From CAIXSC01 sp046349915 (GTDB lineage Bacteria; Planctomycetota; Planctomycetia; Pirellulales; Pirellulaceae), in the NCBI GenBank assembly GCA_046349915.1, contig JAXMBL010000004.1, positions 806,001 through 870,000 on the forward strand: a stretch of DNA of 64,000 nt, given 5' to 3'. The number at the start of each line of letters is the position of its first letter. Position 1 is the first letter of the stretch. Below the pieces are notes generated by a model, which saw nothing but the letters and a program-made list of their open reading frames with translations, did not search any database and was not told the origin of the DNA. This document shows, piece by piece, positions 29,044 to 37,256 of this stretch. Made by a program: the position numbers and the translations under genes.

Positions 29044-30240
29044 TTAACGGCGATTGCGGCTGTGCTTGAGCGGCAGCCAGTCGCCATTGCCGGCGCTGGA
29101 TGCCACGCACTGCTGGATGAAGTTCATGCCATCCACGCCATCGTGAACGTTCGGATACACCGTGTTCACTCGCTCAAACGGCTGATTGGTGGCTCGCAGG
29201 ACCATGGCGTCGTAAGCCGACCGATAGATGTTGGCAAACGCCTCGAAGAACGCTTCGGGGTGTCCGCTGGGGAGACGGCAGGCCGCTTTGCCCGACTCGT
29301 TCATGAAGGGAGCGTTGGGATCGCGAGTGTACATGCGGTGAGGCTGGCCGTTCGATCGCACGATCATCACGTTCGGCTCTTCCTGACGCCACTGGAGCGA
29401 ACCCTTGGTGCCGTCGATCTCGATGAACAGATCGTTTTCGCGGCCGTGGCTGATTTGCGAGGCGGTGACGGTGCCGAGCGCACCGTTGTCGAAGCGAATA
29501 ATCGCGGTTCCGTAGTCGTCGAGTGCTCGACCTTCTTCGAAGGTGCGGAGGTGAGCGCTCACGTCCGCGGGAATCAGTCCCGTCATGTAGCGAGCCAAGT
29601 TGTAGGCATGGGTCGCGATGTCGCCGAAGCAACCCGCCGCGCCGCTCTTCTTGGGATCGGTGCGCCACGAGGCCTGCTTCTGCTCGCTCAGCTCCAAGCG
29701 AGTCCGCAGCCAGCCTTGGATATAGAACGCTCGGACCGCATTGATCTCGCCCAGTTCGCCGTTCAGGATCATTTCGCGAGCCTGTCGGACGAGTGGATAA
29801 CCGGTGTAGTTGTGCGTCAGGGCGAAAACGACGTTGGAATTGTCGACGACTTTAGCCAGCTCCTCGGCCTGGGCCAGGTCGAAGGTCATGGGCTTGTCGC
29901 ACACGACGTTGATGCCGGCCTGAACCGCGGCCTTGGCGATTTCGTAGTGAGTGTGGTTAGGGGTGGTGACCGAAATGAAGTCGATCCGCTGGTCGGCGGG
30001 GAGGGCGAGCTCTTGGTCGATCAGTTCCTGGTAGGAGCCGTACGCGCGAGCCGTGGGGATGTCGTAGTCGGGCGCGGAGGCCTTGGACTTTTCCGGGTTG
30101 GACGAAAGAGCTCCCGCGACCAGCGCGGCTCGATTGTCTAGCACCGCGGCGGTGGCGTGGACTCGGCCGATGAACGAGCCTTGGCCGCCTCCCACGAGTC
30201 CCATGCGCAGTTTTCGACTCAACGCTCCATTGGTGGCCAT
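29044..30240 (-). CDS. Gfo/Idh/MocA-family oxidoreductase
   Basis: 398 aa NAD(P)-dependent sugar dehydrogenase family. The Rossmann motif is LRMGLVGGGQGSFIGRVHA; DFISVTTPNHTHYEIAKAA and VVCDKPMTFDLAQAEEL carry the usual EKP/DKP catalytic lysine; GDIATHAYNLARYMTG holds the catalytic His/Asp region. GGAG lies 9-10 nt upstream of the ATG. First gene of a run with rhamnulokinase and fhs. The substrate is unknown; the neighbour suggests a deoxysugar or derivative. Confidence 0.93.
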   Translation of the reverse strand: MATNGALSRKLRMGLVGGGQGSFIGRVHATAAVLDNRAALVAGALSSNPEKSKASAPDYDIPTARAYGSYQELIDQELALPADQRIDFISVTTPNHTHYEIAKAAVQAGINVVCDKPMTFDLAQAEELAKVVDNSNVVFALTHNYTGYPLVRQAREMILNGELGEINAVRAFYIQGWLRTRLELSEQKQASWRTDPKKSGAAGCFGDIATHAYNLARYMTGLIPADVSAHLRTFEEGRALDDYGTAIIRFDNGALGTVTASQISHGRENDLFIEIDGTKGSLQWRQEEPNVMIVRSNGQPHRMYTRDPNAPFMNESGKAACRLPSGHPEAFFEAFANIYRSAYDAMVLRATNQPFERVNTVYPNVHDGVDGMNFIQQCVASSAGNGDWLPLKHSRNRR

Positions 30241-30609
30241 CGCGAACTTCTCCGTGAGGTGCTGTAAGAACTCAATACTGTCCGAGGCGATACGCGTGTA
30301 TGAGGCACGAGTTTATCCGAGCCCCCCGGTCCACTCAACGTGGGGAACGGGGGCGAATCTGCTGAATTGAACGACTTGGGGTGCGAATTGGAGATCGCCT
30401 TAAGTGATTTTAGCTGGGTGACTTACCGCGAAAGGTAGGAGGGTAGGGTAAGACGGTGCGGAGTGTAATACAGGCTTGAGCGCGTTTCGCCATCAGAGCG
30501 TGGAGAGTTTGGCTACCGCAGCGTGAGCCTGTGAAAGAACGATGGTATGCTGGCTTTCGCGGCAAGATTGGAACAAAACGTAGCAGCGTATGGCTGGTAT
30601 TCGATGTCC
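30241..30609. other. intergenic region, nothing identified
   Basis: A 369 bp gap between divergent genes. It presumably contains promoters for both. I see no RNA gene, repeat family or credible small ORF. Confidence 0.4.
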
Positions 30610-31119
30610 ATGATGACTCGGCTAGGTTTGCTCCTTACGTTGATCGCTTGTGCGATGGGGTGCGACGCTGTTTCAAGTACTCAGATTGTCGTACGGCAAG
30701 GTTCATACTCGTCGGAAGCACCCTCCGAGATTGCATGCGACGTTACTCGAGTATCCCTGGACACTGCGGCTCAGTTCGGATTGGTGGAAGTAGGACGGCG
30801 AGAGACTGACGTTTCGTTCGGCGAGAAAGAGATGCGGCAAAACCCTCATCTTTGGTTGACGGTCAAATTGGGCGAGCCGGTCGGTGTTGAACTTGCTGAA
30901 TTGTATGTCAGTACGCCGACGGTAAGGCACAGACAACTTGCCGATGCGCTCGTCCAGAACTTAGTTGCTGACGGTTTAGACGCGGAGGTCGTTTACCAGA
31001 CGAACGGCAGTTACAAATGGTATTGGGTGCTTGCGATGATTGTTGTCGTCTTGGTTGTTGCTAGACGGACACTTAGAAGACGCGGAAACCGTATGCGAAC
31101 GCCATCACCTAACGCATGA
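30610..31119 (+). CDS. small lipoprotein with C-terminal membrane segment, unknown
   Basis: About 169 aa. Three adjacent ATGs (30604, 30610, 30613) are possible; all precede a signal sequence LGLLLTLIACAMGC ending in a lipobox-like Cys. The body (SEIACDVTRVSLDTAAQFGL, NPHLWLTVKLGEPVGVELAEL) resembles no family I know. A C-terminal hydrophobic helix (YWVLAMIVVVLVVA) followed by Arg/Lys-rich residues suggests a second membrane anchor, which would leave the tail in the cytoplasm. Upstream ribosome site is poor. Probably real because of the clear signal/anchor architecture. Confidence 0.55.
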   Translation: MMTRLGLLLTLIACAMGCDAVSSTQIVVRQGSYSSEAPSEIACDVTRVSLDTAAQFGLVEVGRRETDVSFGEKEMRQNPHLWLTVKLGEPVGVELAELYVSTPTVRHRQLADALVQNLVADGLDAEVVYQTNGSYKWYWVLAMIVVVLVVARRTLRRRGNRMRTPSPNA

Positions 31120-31418
31120 AGGATTTGCTTGTGCGATGACAGCGCGAGGCGCCGAGTTTTGAGCTTGGCAACGCCGGGTGAGAAATGACGTTAGCTCGAT
31201 AGTGAGAGAAATCCATGAACGACGGAACCGTGACTTGCAATCTAATCGTTCTGCGAACTCGCCGAGCGAAAGCGAATACGGGACAGTGGCACGCGTTGCG
31301 GGAAAGGGGTACGATGCTGGGCGCTGTGAGGGGCAACGGTGGCGCGGGCGTCGCCGCGTCGCGGGGCGGTCGTCGGAATCGGGGTTGCGTCGTCTCAAGA
31401 GTCTAAGGAGCCGGGCGT

Positions 31419-32006
31419 ATGATCGGGTGGAATTCAAAGAGGTCGCGGCGGGCGTTCTGGATGGGGTGCAGCGCGGGGTTGTTGGTCGCCATTGGCGCCG
31501 TCGCGGGCGCCTCCGGGGTAGCTTGGTTTGGTCGCACGAACACGGACGCGACCTCGCCCTTCAACGCGTTGAAACTAAAGGCGGTCGCCACCGACTCGGG
31601 CGATACGTTCGCCATGTGCACCGGCCCCATCTCGGAAGGGATGGAAGGCGTCTTTTTCCTGGATTACCTGTCGGGCGATCTCCAATGCATGGTTCCGAAT
31701 TCGCGGACCGGCAGCGTCGGCGGCGCCTATAAGTACAACGTCATGGCCGATTTGGGCGTCGAGCCAGGCGCGACCAAGAAGCCTCAATTCCTCATGGTCA
31801 CGGGACTCGCTCAATTCCGCACGGGCGGCGGCGATGTCCGACCGGCCGATTGCATCCTGTACGTGGCCGATGCAAGCTCGGGCAATTGGGTCGCCTATAG
31901 CTTGCCGTGGAGCCGAACGTTGGGCGCTACCGGCGCCCCGCAGCGCGGAACGCTGGTCAAGGTCGGATTCGGCAAGGCTCGCGAGTTGGAATTGCGTAAC
32001 GAGTAA
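31419..32006 (+). CDS. membrane-anchored conserved hypothetical protein
   Basis: 195 aa with AAGGAG upstream of the ATG. An N-terminal basic stretch (NSKRSRRAFW) and a TM helix (GLLVAIGAVAGASGVAWF) anchor an exported domain. That domain contains TFAMCTGPISEGMEGVFFLD, LTGDLQC-like LSGDLQCMVPNSRTG, QFLMVTGLAQFR and DCILYVADASSGNWVAYSLPW. I believe this type is widespread in planctomycetes but cannot name a function. It precedes thiS by 93 bp in the same direction. The 300 bp upstream (31120-31418) shows no other gene. Confidence 0.7.
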   Translation: MIGWNSKRSRRAFWMGCSAGLLVAIGAVAGASGVAWFGRTNTDATSPFNALKLKAVATDSGDTFAMCTGPISEGMEGVFFLDYLSGDLQCMVPNSRTGSVGGAYKYNVMADLGVEPGATKKPQFLMVTGLAQFRTGGGDVRPADCILYVADASSGNWVAYSLPWSRTLGATGAPQRGTLVKVGFGKARELELRNE

Positions 32007-32099
32007 AGATGAACGGCTTACGCTGAGGATTGCGAGACGATCGCCGATTTCGGACGAGTTCGCTGGCTCGAGTCCTCGGTGGCAAACCGAGCAAAAGCC

Positions 32100-32300
32100 A
32101 TGCAGATCACGTTCAATGGCGAACCCCGAGAACTAGCCGCGAACACCACCGTCGCGACTTTGCTGAACGAGCTAAAAGTCACGACGAAGCATGTCGCGGT
32201 GGAAGTGAATTACGAGGTCATTCCGCGCGAGCGTCACTCGGACACGGTTCTCCGCGAGGGAGATCAGGTGGAAGTCGTGACGCTCGTCGGCGGAGGCTAA
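32100..32300 (+). CDS. thiS: thiamine biosynthesis sulfur carrier ThiS
   Basis: 66 aa ubiquitin-like protein from ATG 32100: MQITFNGEPRELAANTTVAT, LLNELKV, VAVEVNYEVIPR, and the terminal VTLVGGG. The C-terminal Gly-Gly is thiocarboxylated and passes sulfur to ThiG for thiazole formation. An earlier in-frame start would add seven residues not typical of ThiS. Followed by thiG 73 bp downstream. I looked for a THI-box riboswitch upstream and did not see one. Confidence 0.95.
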   Translation: MQITFNGEPRELAANTTVATLLNELKVTTKHVAVEVNYEVIPRERHSDTVLREGDQVEVVTLVGGG

Positions 32301-32373
32301 TGCCTGTCCCCGCGTCGTGAATGAACGCGGTGAGATTCACGCCCTTAGAATTAGCAGCCCCAGTTCGAGATGC

Positions 32374-33249
32374 ATGATGACTGAACCCTTGGAGCCCTCA
32401 TCCCCGTCGATCTTGGCCGGTCCCGACGGCCCCTTGCGAGTCGGAGGTCATACTCTGAAGAGCCGGCTGATTGTCGGCACGGGGCGGTATGAGACACTGG
32501 AACTCATGCGGGAATCGCTGGAATTGTCGGGCGCCGATTGCGTGACGGTCGCGGTTCGTCGCGAGCGTCTGTACGACGGCGTCGGGCGAAACCTGCTCGA
32601 CCACATCGATCCTCAGCGCTTCATCTTGCTGCCAAACACGGCTGGCTGCTACACCGCGATCGATGCCGTCCGGTGTGCTCGTCTAGGCCGTGAGATTCTG
32701 CGAGGGCTAGAAAATCCCGGTGCGGACTGGGTCAAGCTCGAAGTGCTGGGCGACAGTAAATCGCTGCTGCCCGATCCCGTGGCGACCCTGGAAGCGACCG
32801 AGAAACTGGTGGCGGACGGCTTTCAAGTCTTGTGTTACACCAGCGACGATCCCGTGATCGCTCGCCGCTTGAAACAAGCGGGCGCGGCGGCCGTGATGCC
32901 CGCGGGCAGTCCGATCGGATCGGGACAAGGCGTCCTCAATCCCAATAACATTCGGATCATCCTCGAGTATCTGAAGGATGGCGATCCAGACTATCCCGTG
33001 ATCATTGATGCGGGCGTGGGGACGGCCAGTGATGTGGCCTTTGCGATGGAACTGGGAGTCGACGCCGTTTTGTTGAACACGGCGATCGCCCACGCTCGCG
33101 ATCCGCTGGCCATGTCTCGAGCGATGCGGTTAGCCTGCGAATCGGGAAGGTTGGCGTATCGAGCGGGACGGATACCGAAGCGGCTGTATGCGACGGCGAG
33201 TAGTCCGGTCGATGGGGTGATTCCAGGTCGGCCGAGATGGTCGCCTTAA
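32374..33249 (+). CDS. thiG: thiazole synthase
   Basis: 291 aa TIM-barrel enzyme making the thiazole phosphate of thiamine from DXP, ThiS-COSH and dehydroglycine. Motifs: SRLIVGTGRYETLELM, SGADCVTVAVRR, LLPNTAGCYTA, DWVKLEVLGDSKSLLPD with the Schiff-base Lys, AVMPAGSPIGSGQG and VIIDAGVGTASDVAFAMELG. The start is one of two adjacent ATGs (32374 or 32377). Forms a pair with thiS. Confidence 0.96.
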   Translation: MMTEPLEPSSPSILAGPDGPLRVGGHTLKSRLIVGTGRYETLELMRESLELSGADCVTVAVRRERLYDGVGRNLLDHIDPQRFILLPNTAGCYTAIDAVRCARLGREILRGLENPGADWVKLEVLGDSKSLLPDPVATLEATEKLVADGFQVLCYTSDDPVIARRLKQAGAAAVMPAGSPIGSGQGVLNPNNIRIILEYLKDGDPDYPVIIDAGVGTASDVAFAMELGVDAVLLNTAIAHARDPLAMSRAMRLACESGRLAYRAGRIPKRLYATASSPVDGVIPGRPRWSP

Positions 33250-33267
33250 GGGGTGGAGTGAATCGTT

Positions 33268-33813
33268 GTGAACCGCGAATTTGAGAAGCAATCGTTGGAC
33301 GGATCGCCGAGCAGTTCTCGAGGGCTTGCGTTGGTAGGTCTCCCTACGGGATCCGCACGAGTGCAAGTTCGGGCAAGCCGTCGAGTTTGGTGTCGGCTGT
33401 TCGCCGCCGCGGTGGTCGCCGTATTGGCGGGGGTGGCTGGGTTGGCGGGCGACGTCAGCCGGGATGGCCGAGTCGCGGCGGAAGAGCCCTCGACCAAGGA
33501 TGCCAAGACCATCGAAGTGACGGTGGACTATGGCGATGGGGCTCAACGTCGCTACGTCCTGCCGTATCGTGAAGGCTCAACGCTGCTGCAAGTGATGGAA
33601 GCGGTCCAGATGCATCCGCGTGGGGTGTCGTTCAAGTACCGAGGGCGAGCGGAGACGGCGTTCTTGACCGAAATCGACCAGGTTCAGAATGAAGGTCGAG
33701 GCCGTAACTGGCTTTACCGGGTCAACGACTTGAAGGGCGAGGAGAGCTTCGGGGTCCACAGGGTGGCGCCAGGCGATCGGATTGTCTGGAAGTTCGAGAA
33801 GTTCGGCGGCTGA
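33268..33813 (+). CDS. DUF4430 (transcobalamin-like C-terminal) exported protein
   Basis: 181 aa from GTG at 33268. A long N-terminus leads into a hydrophobic signal/anchor (VWCRLFAAAVVAVLAGVAGLAG). The rest fits DUF4430: TIEVTVDYGDGAQRRYVLPY, STLLQVMEAVQMHP, and the signature GRGRNWLYRVNDL, FGVHRVAPGDRIVWKF. This fold is found at the C-terminus of intrinsic factor/transcobalamin and in bacterial surface proteins beside ECF transporters. The next gene, 112 bp downstream, encodes a small membrane protein of DUF6580/ECF-S type, suggesting vitamin or cofactor capture. Confidence 0.8.
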   Translation: MNREFEKQSLDGSPSSSRGLALVGLPTGSARVQVRASRRVWCRLFAAAVVAVLAGVAGLAGDVSRDGRVAAEEPSTKDAKTIEVTVDYGDGAQRRYVLPYREGSTLLQVMEAVQMHPRGVSFKYRGRAETAFLTEIDQVQNEGRGRNWLYRVNDLKGEESFGVHRVAPGDRIVWKFEKFGG

Positions 33814-33925
33814 ACTTATTTTCACTCTCTTTCGCCGTCGCTCGCCACCCCGTACACTATCCGACCCGGTTAGCCGCTCCTGGGCAAGTTGTTTAGGACG
33901 GCGGGGGATGGAGATTTAAGACGCG

Positions 33926-34537
33926 ATGAATGCTCGCACGAACTGGTTGGTTCCCGTAGTGGGTTTGGCGTTGGTGGCCATGGGGGTCGTCGTGCGATTG
34001 AGTCTGCGCGATATTCCCAACTTTGCGCCAGTGGCTGCGCTTGGGTTGTTTGCCGGTTATTTGTTTGCCACCCTGGGCGGAACGCGTGGTAAATACGCTC
34101 CTCGATTTGTCTCGCTTCTTGTGCCGTTGGCCATCATGGCGATTAGCGACCTGGTGATTGGCGGCTACGATGCCCGCATCATGGCGGTTGTTTACGCATC
34201 GCTGGCCGTCCCGGCTTTGGTGGGACAGTGGTTGCAGCCTCGGTTGGAGATGGGCGGTTTGGGAGCTACCTTGCGATCGACCAGTGCATTGGTTGGCGCT
34301 AGCTTGGCGTCGTCGGTGCTGTTTTTTGTGACCACGAATTTCGCTGTCTGGGCTCTTGGCTCGATGTACGAAAGTTCGCCGGCGGGTCTGAGTCAGTGCT
34401 TCGTGCGGGCTCTTCCTTTCTTCCGCTACACGCTGGCGGGCGATCTTTTCTTCTCGTTCGCGCTGTTCACCGGTTTGGGCCTCGTCCGAGTGCTCGGACG
34501 CCAATCGGTCGAATCGACAAGCGAAGCTGCCGCCTAG
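33926..34537 (+). CDS. DUF6580-type membrane protein (ECF S-component-like)
   Basis: 203 aa with about five to six hydrophobic segments: LVPVVGLALVAMGVVVRL, NFAPVAALGLFAGYLF, LLVPLAIMAISDLVIGGY, MAVVYASLAVPALVGQWL, ALVGASLASSVLFFVTTNF and LFFSFALFTGLGLVRVL. NFAPVAALGLFAG and PLAIMAISDLVIG are the hallmark stretches I associate with DUF6580, a putative substrate-binding component of an energy-coupling-factor importer. No EcfA/EcfT genes are present, so it would use a shared module from elsewhere or act alone. Paired with the DUF4430 protein upstream. Confidence 0.8.
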   Translation: MNARTNWLVPVVGLALVAMGVVVRLSLRDIPNFAPVAALGLFAGYLFATLGGTRGKYAPRFVSLLVPLAIMAISDLVIGGYDARIMAVVYASLAVPALVGQWLQPRLEMGGLGATLRSTSALVGASLASSVLFFVTTNFAVWALGSMYESSPAGLSQCFVRALPFFRYTLAGDLFFSFALFTGLGLVRVLGRQSVESTSEAAA

Positions 34538-34554
34538 GGTTGGGTAGAAGCCAA

Positions 34555-34614
34555 GTACGACGGACTTCTAGTCCGTCGAAAGCTGCCCTGGTACGACGGA
34601 CTTCTAGTCCGTCG
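34555..34614 (-). repeat. two A hairpins in direct succession
   Basis: GTACGACGGACT-TCT-AGTCCGTCG at 34555-34578 and 34591-34614, separated by 12 bp, right after the DUF6580 stop. Confidence 0.85.
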
Positions 34615-34627
34615 AAAGCCTCGTAGG

Positions 34628-34694
34628 GTGCGTCAAGCCGATCAAAACAAACGCGAATCAGCGAACGAGCGTCAAAGATCGGCGCAGACGCACC
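34628..34694. repeat. GGTGCGTC / GACGCACC inverted repeat
   Basis: Eight-base arms at 34628-34635 and 34687-34694 enclosing about 51 bp; a TAG precedes the left arm (GTAGGGTGCGTC). Same GTAG-hairpin logic but with a long loop. Confidence 0.5.
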
Positions 34695-34750
34695 ATCTCG
34701 TTGAGCGAGCGTGGCCGCTTCGATCACCACCTCCCGCGGTCGTGTCCGCT

Positions 34751-34772
34751 GTACGACGGACTTCCAGTCCGG
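34751..34772 (-). repeat. diverged A hairpin
   Basis: GTACGACGGACT-TCC-AGTCCGGC: the right arm is degraded. Confidence 0.65.
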
Positions 34773-34847
34773 CAGAGGTCGTTATGAGCGGACCTGAAGG
34801 TCTGCTCGACCAAAGCGGGCAATGCGCTATCCTTAGACGAGCCGGAT

Positions 34848-34997
34848 CGACGGACGAGAAGTCCGCCGTACGAAGTAGCCCGCTCGCTTCGCGAGCGGTT
34901 AGCCGCGTGGCGATCGATTGCCCGCTGCCGTCAGCCAAACCGCGTTGTTGGGCTCGTTTCGTACGGACTGAATCGACGGACTGGAATTCCGTCGTAC
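34848..34997 (+). repeat. one REP-like unit, diverged, between A hairpins
   Basis: A hairpins at 34848-34871 and 34974-34997 (both with mismatches) enclose a GTAG-B hairpin at 34880-34898 (CCGCTCGC-TTC-GCGAGCGG) and the usual spacer. It abuts the stop of the gene at 35004. Confidence 0.8.
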
Positions 34998-35003
34998 ATG
35001 TGG

Positions 35004-36773
35004 TTACTGACCGCCGCCCGCCGGATCATCACCGGGTTTGGCGGCGGGCAAGGCTGCTGCCGCGGCCGCCGGTTTCTTGGCGGGAGCCCCTGGTTTGCCT
35101 GGGACGACTGGCTTGGCGGCTGGCGCTCCACCGGGACCATCGTCAGCAGGGCCGGCGCCTGCGGGGTCTGCGGCAGCGGCTGGCTTGCCTTGGGCCGCAA
35201 CCAGCTTCATGGCTTTCTCCAGCGAGGTGGTCTTTGTCTTCACCTCGGTCATGAACTTGTCGACCGTTCGAATCGATTCATCTTCCGACAGATCGCGGAT
35301 CGCTTTGACTTCGTCGACCAGCTTCTGGATGGCGGCCTTTTGCTTGTCATCTTTGGCGAGTCCATGGATGCCGGTGGTGCGACCTTGCACGCCCGCCAGT
35401 CCAATCTTCAGGCTGTGCAACTGCCCGCGAACTCGACGCTGTGCGACAACGAGCCGAGGGTCGAGCGGAGGCGGCGCCGCCTTGCCTCCCGCGCCCCCTG
35501 CCATTCCCGGCATCCCAGGCATACCCGGCATCCCGGGCATTCCAGGCATGCCTGGTGCGTCGTCAATCATTCCGCCGCCCTTCGTATTGGGCATCATTGC
35601 GCCCATGCCCGGCATCATGCCGCCGGCGCCCATGCCGCCCGGCACCTTACGCTTTTCTTCCAAGAACGCCTTTTCATCCTCGTAGCGCTTCGATTCTCGC
35701 TTGCACACATACACGGCCAATTCGCCTAGGCTGCGGGCCGTGTCGATGGGATCGAGTCGAGTTTCTGGCGGCAGGTTCAATTGCCCCAGGGCCTCGGCGG
35801 CCGAGATGCGGAGCGACAACGGCGCCTTGTCGTCCGACACCATCTGATTGACGGTCTGAGTTGCGTTGACATCGGTCCCGAGCGTGCCGATCACGGTCAA
35901 AATGTCGATCGCTCGCCGCTGCATCCAGGAGTGGCCATCGATCGTTCGTCCCGGAGGCGGCTGTTTCGCGTTGATTAGAGCGAGCGAAAGCTGGTTAGCG
36001 CGGTCGCGAGCGGCGTCGTCCAACTTGCGAGCTTGCGGGTTACGCGGGTCGCGCTGCCGACTATCCCACTGCAAGTGCCGCAGGATCCCGAGCATGGCGG
36101 CGACCTTGACCGCGTCCAACTGCTGAGCATCTCCCAGTGCATCTACCATTACGGGGAACGCTTCAATGTAGGGTTCGGGCGGAGTGGCCTGACCTGTTTG
36201 CACGATTTCCCGAGCATTCAACTCGGCGATAATCAGCATGGCGTTCACGCGTGCTGCGGGATGGTAATTGCCCGTGGCAATTTCCTTCATCTTGGCCAAT
36301 GTCACCTTCAACAGTGCCAACCGCACATCAGGCAATGTCGCTCGCCGCAGATACTGTCGGAAAAACAGATCGCGTTTGGCGTACAGTGCGTTGTAGTTCG
36401 CGGGATTCTCGATGTTGTCGAGCCAAGTGAATTGAGGGAAGTAGAACTGCTGGAAGAATCCGTCAAACTTCTTCTGGTTCTCCGCCAGCGTCGCCGATCC
36501 GTTAATGACATTGACGACCTGCCGAGTCAAATCTTGCTGACGTCGACGGACGTCGGCGAGTTCTTGTTTTTGCTTGCCGCGATCATCCAGTACCGCGGGG
36601 ACTGGCAATTCATCGTACTGAGGCGCATTGGGATCACGCTCTGCGGCGTCCGCCGCCGCATCTTGAGCGTGGAGTTGATCGGGTAATGCCAATAGCGCCA
36701 GCAAAGCGAGCCAGCCTAGTGATACGCAACCCCAGAGCAAGCGACCTTGCCGCGGCTGAAGTTCACGACGCAT
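35004..36773 (-). CDS. secreted hypothetical protein with Gly-Met-Pro repeats and Pro/Ala-rich tail
   Basis: 589 aa from ATG at 36771-36773 with GGGGAGA upstream; a TTG five codons earlier is less likely. A signal peptide (LGWLALLALLALPDQLHAQ) is followed by a helical region with coiled-coil (KQKQELADVRRRQQDLTRQV) and possible HEAT-like repeats (PLSLRISAAEALGQLNLPPE). A Gly/Met-rich stretch then carries tandem PGM repeats (near 35490-35640), followed by another helical block and a Pro/Ala/Gly/Lys-rich C-terminus. Recognisable as a planctomycete-type protein, no function known. Likely periplasmic or paryphoplasmic. Confidence 0.75.
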   Translation of the reverse strand: MRRELQPRQGRLLWGCVSLGWLALLALLALPDQLHAQDAAADAAERDPNAPQYDELPVPAVLDDRGKQKQELADVRRRQQDLTRQVVNVINGSATLAENQKKFDGFFQQFYFPQFTWLDNIENPANYNALYAKRDLFFRQYLRRATLPDVRLALLKVTLAKMKEIATGNYHPAARVNAMLIIAELNAREIVQTGQATPPEPYIEAFPVMVDALGDAQQLDAVKVAAMLGILRHLQWDSRQRDPRNPQARKLDDAARDRANQLSLALINAKQPPPGRTIDGHSWMQRRAIDILTVIGTLGTDVNATQTVNQMVSDDKAPLSLRISAAEALGQLNLPPETRLDPIDTARSLGELAVYVCKRESKRYEDEKAFLEEKRKVPGGMGAGGMMPGMGAMMPNTKGGGMIDDAPGMPGMPGMPGMPGMPGMAGGAGGKAAPPPLDPRLVVAQRRVRGQLHSLKIGLAGVQGRTTGIHGLAKDDKQKAAIQKLVDEVKAIRDLSEDESIRTVDKFMTEVKTKTTSLEKAMKLVAAQGKPAAAADPAGAGPADDGPGGAPAAKPVVPGKPGAPAKKPAAAAAALPAAKPGDDPAGGGQ

Positions 36774-37256
36774 AAAACGTCTCCCCAACTCTATTCGCCC
36801 AACGAGGATTCAGATGGTTCCGAATCGAACCAACGGAGCCCTCAGAAGCAATTCAGTTCAAGTGTACGGGTTCAAGGATTGAATGTGCCGCGGACGCCTC
36901 TGCGAGACGCTGCTTCCTTCCCACCGCGAGACGAACGCCTCGGGGCCGGCGATTCCAGTTTTCGCCGAGCAACCATAGATCCTCGACTTCAACTGTAGCT
37001 GTCTGGACTTACGATTGTCAATCTTTCGGCCCCGGTTCCGCCGCACGCCGCGTTGACCGGCCTCCCTTTGACCCCTACAACGATCCTCCAGGGAACTCAC
37101 GACCGCCCCTCCGAACCGCTCTGGGTCTGCCATGGCGGGGTTCCGGGGGCAAGGTTGCTGGCTAACCAGGATTCTCTTGGGGGAACCGAGCGAATCCCAG
37201 TCAGCGTTCAACGCCGTTCCCCGCTGAGACAAAGCACTTGGAGCCATTTCGCTGCC
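36774..37256. other. intergenic region between divergent genes, nothing identified
   Basis: 483 bp. The plus frame is open through part of it (from 37053) into the deacetylase gene, but that extension shows no family similarity. No RNA or repeat seen. Confidence 0.4.

Noticed and set aside
31178..31732. Plus-strand open frame of 184 codons in another frame
   Set aside because: Overlaps the conserved membrane-anchored protein at 31419, which has AAGGAG and a TM helix; this frame is Arg-rich with no features.
32010..32099. TPP (THI-box) riboswitch upstream of thiS
   Set aside because: CTGAGG occurs but the rest of the conserved THI-box pattern is missing and the space is too short.
37053..37256. 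N-terminal extension of the HDAC-like gene
   Set aside because: No similarity to the family, and the canonical N-terminus begins at 37257.
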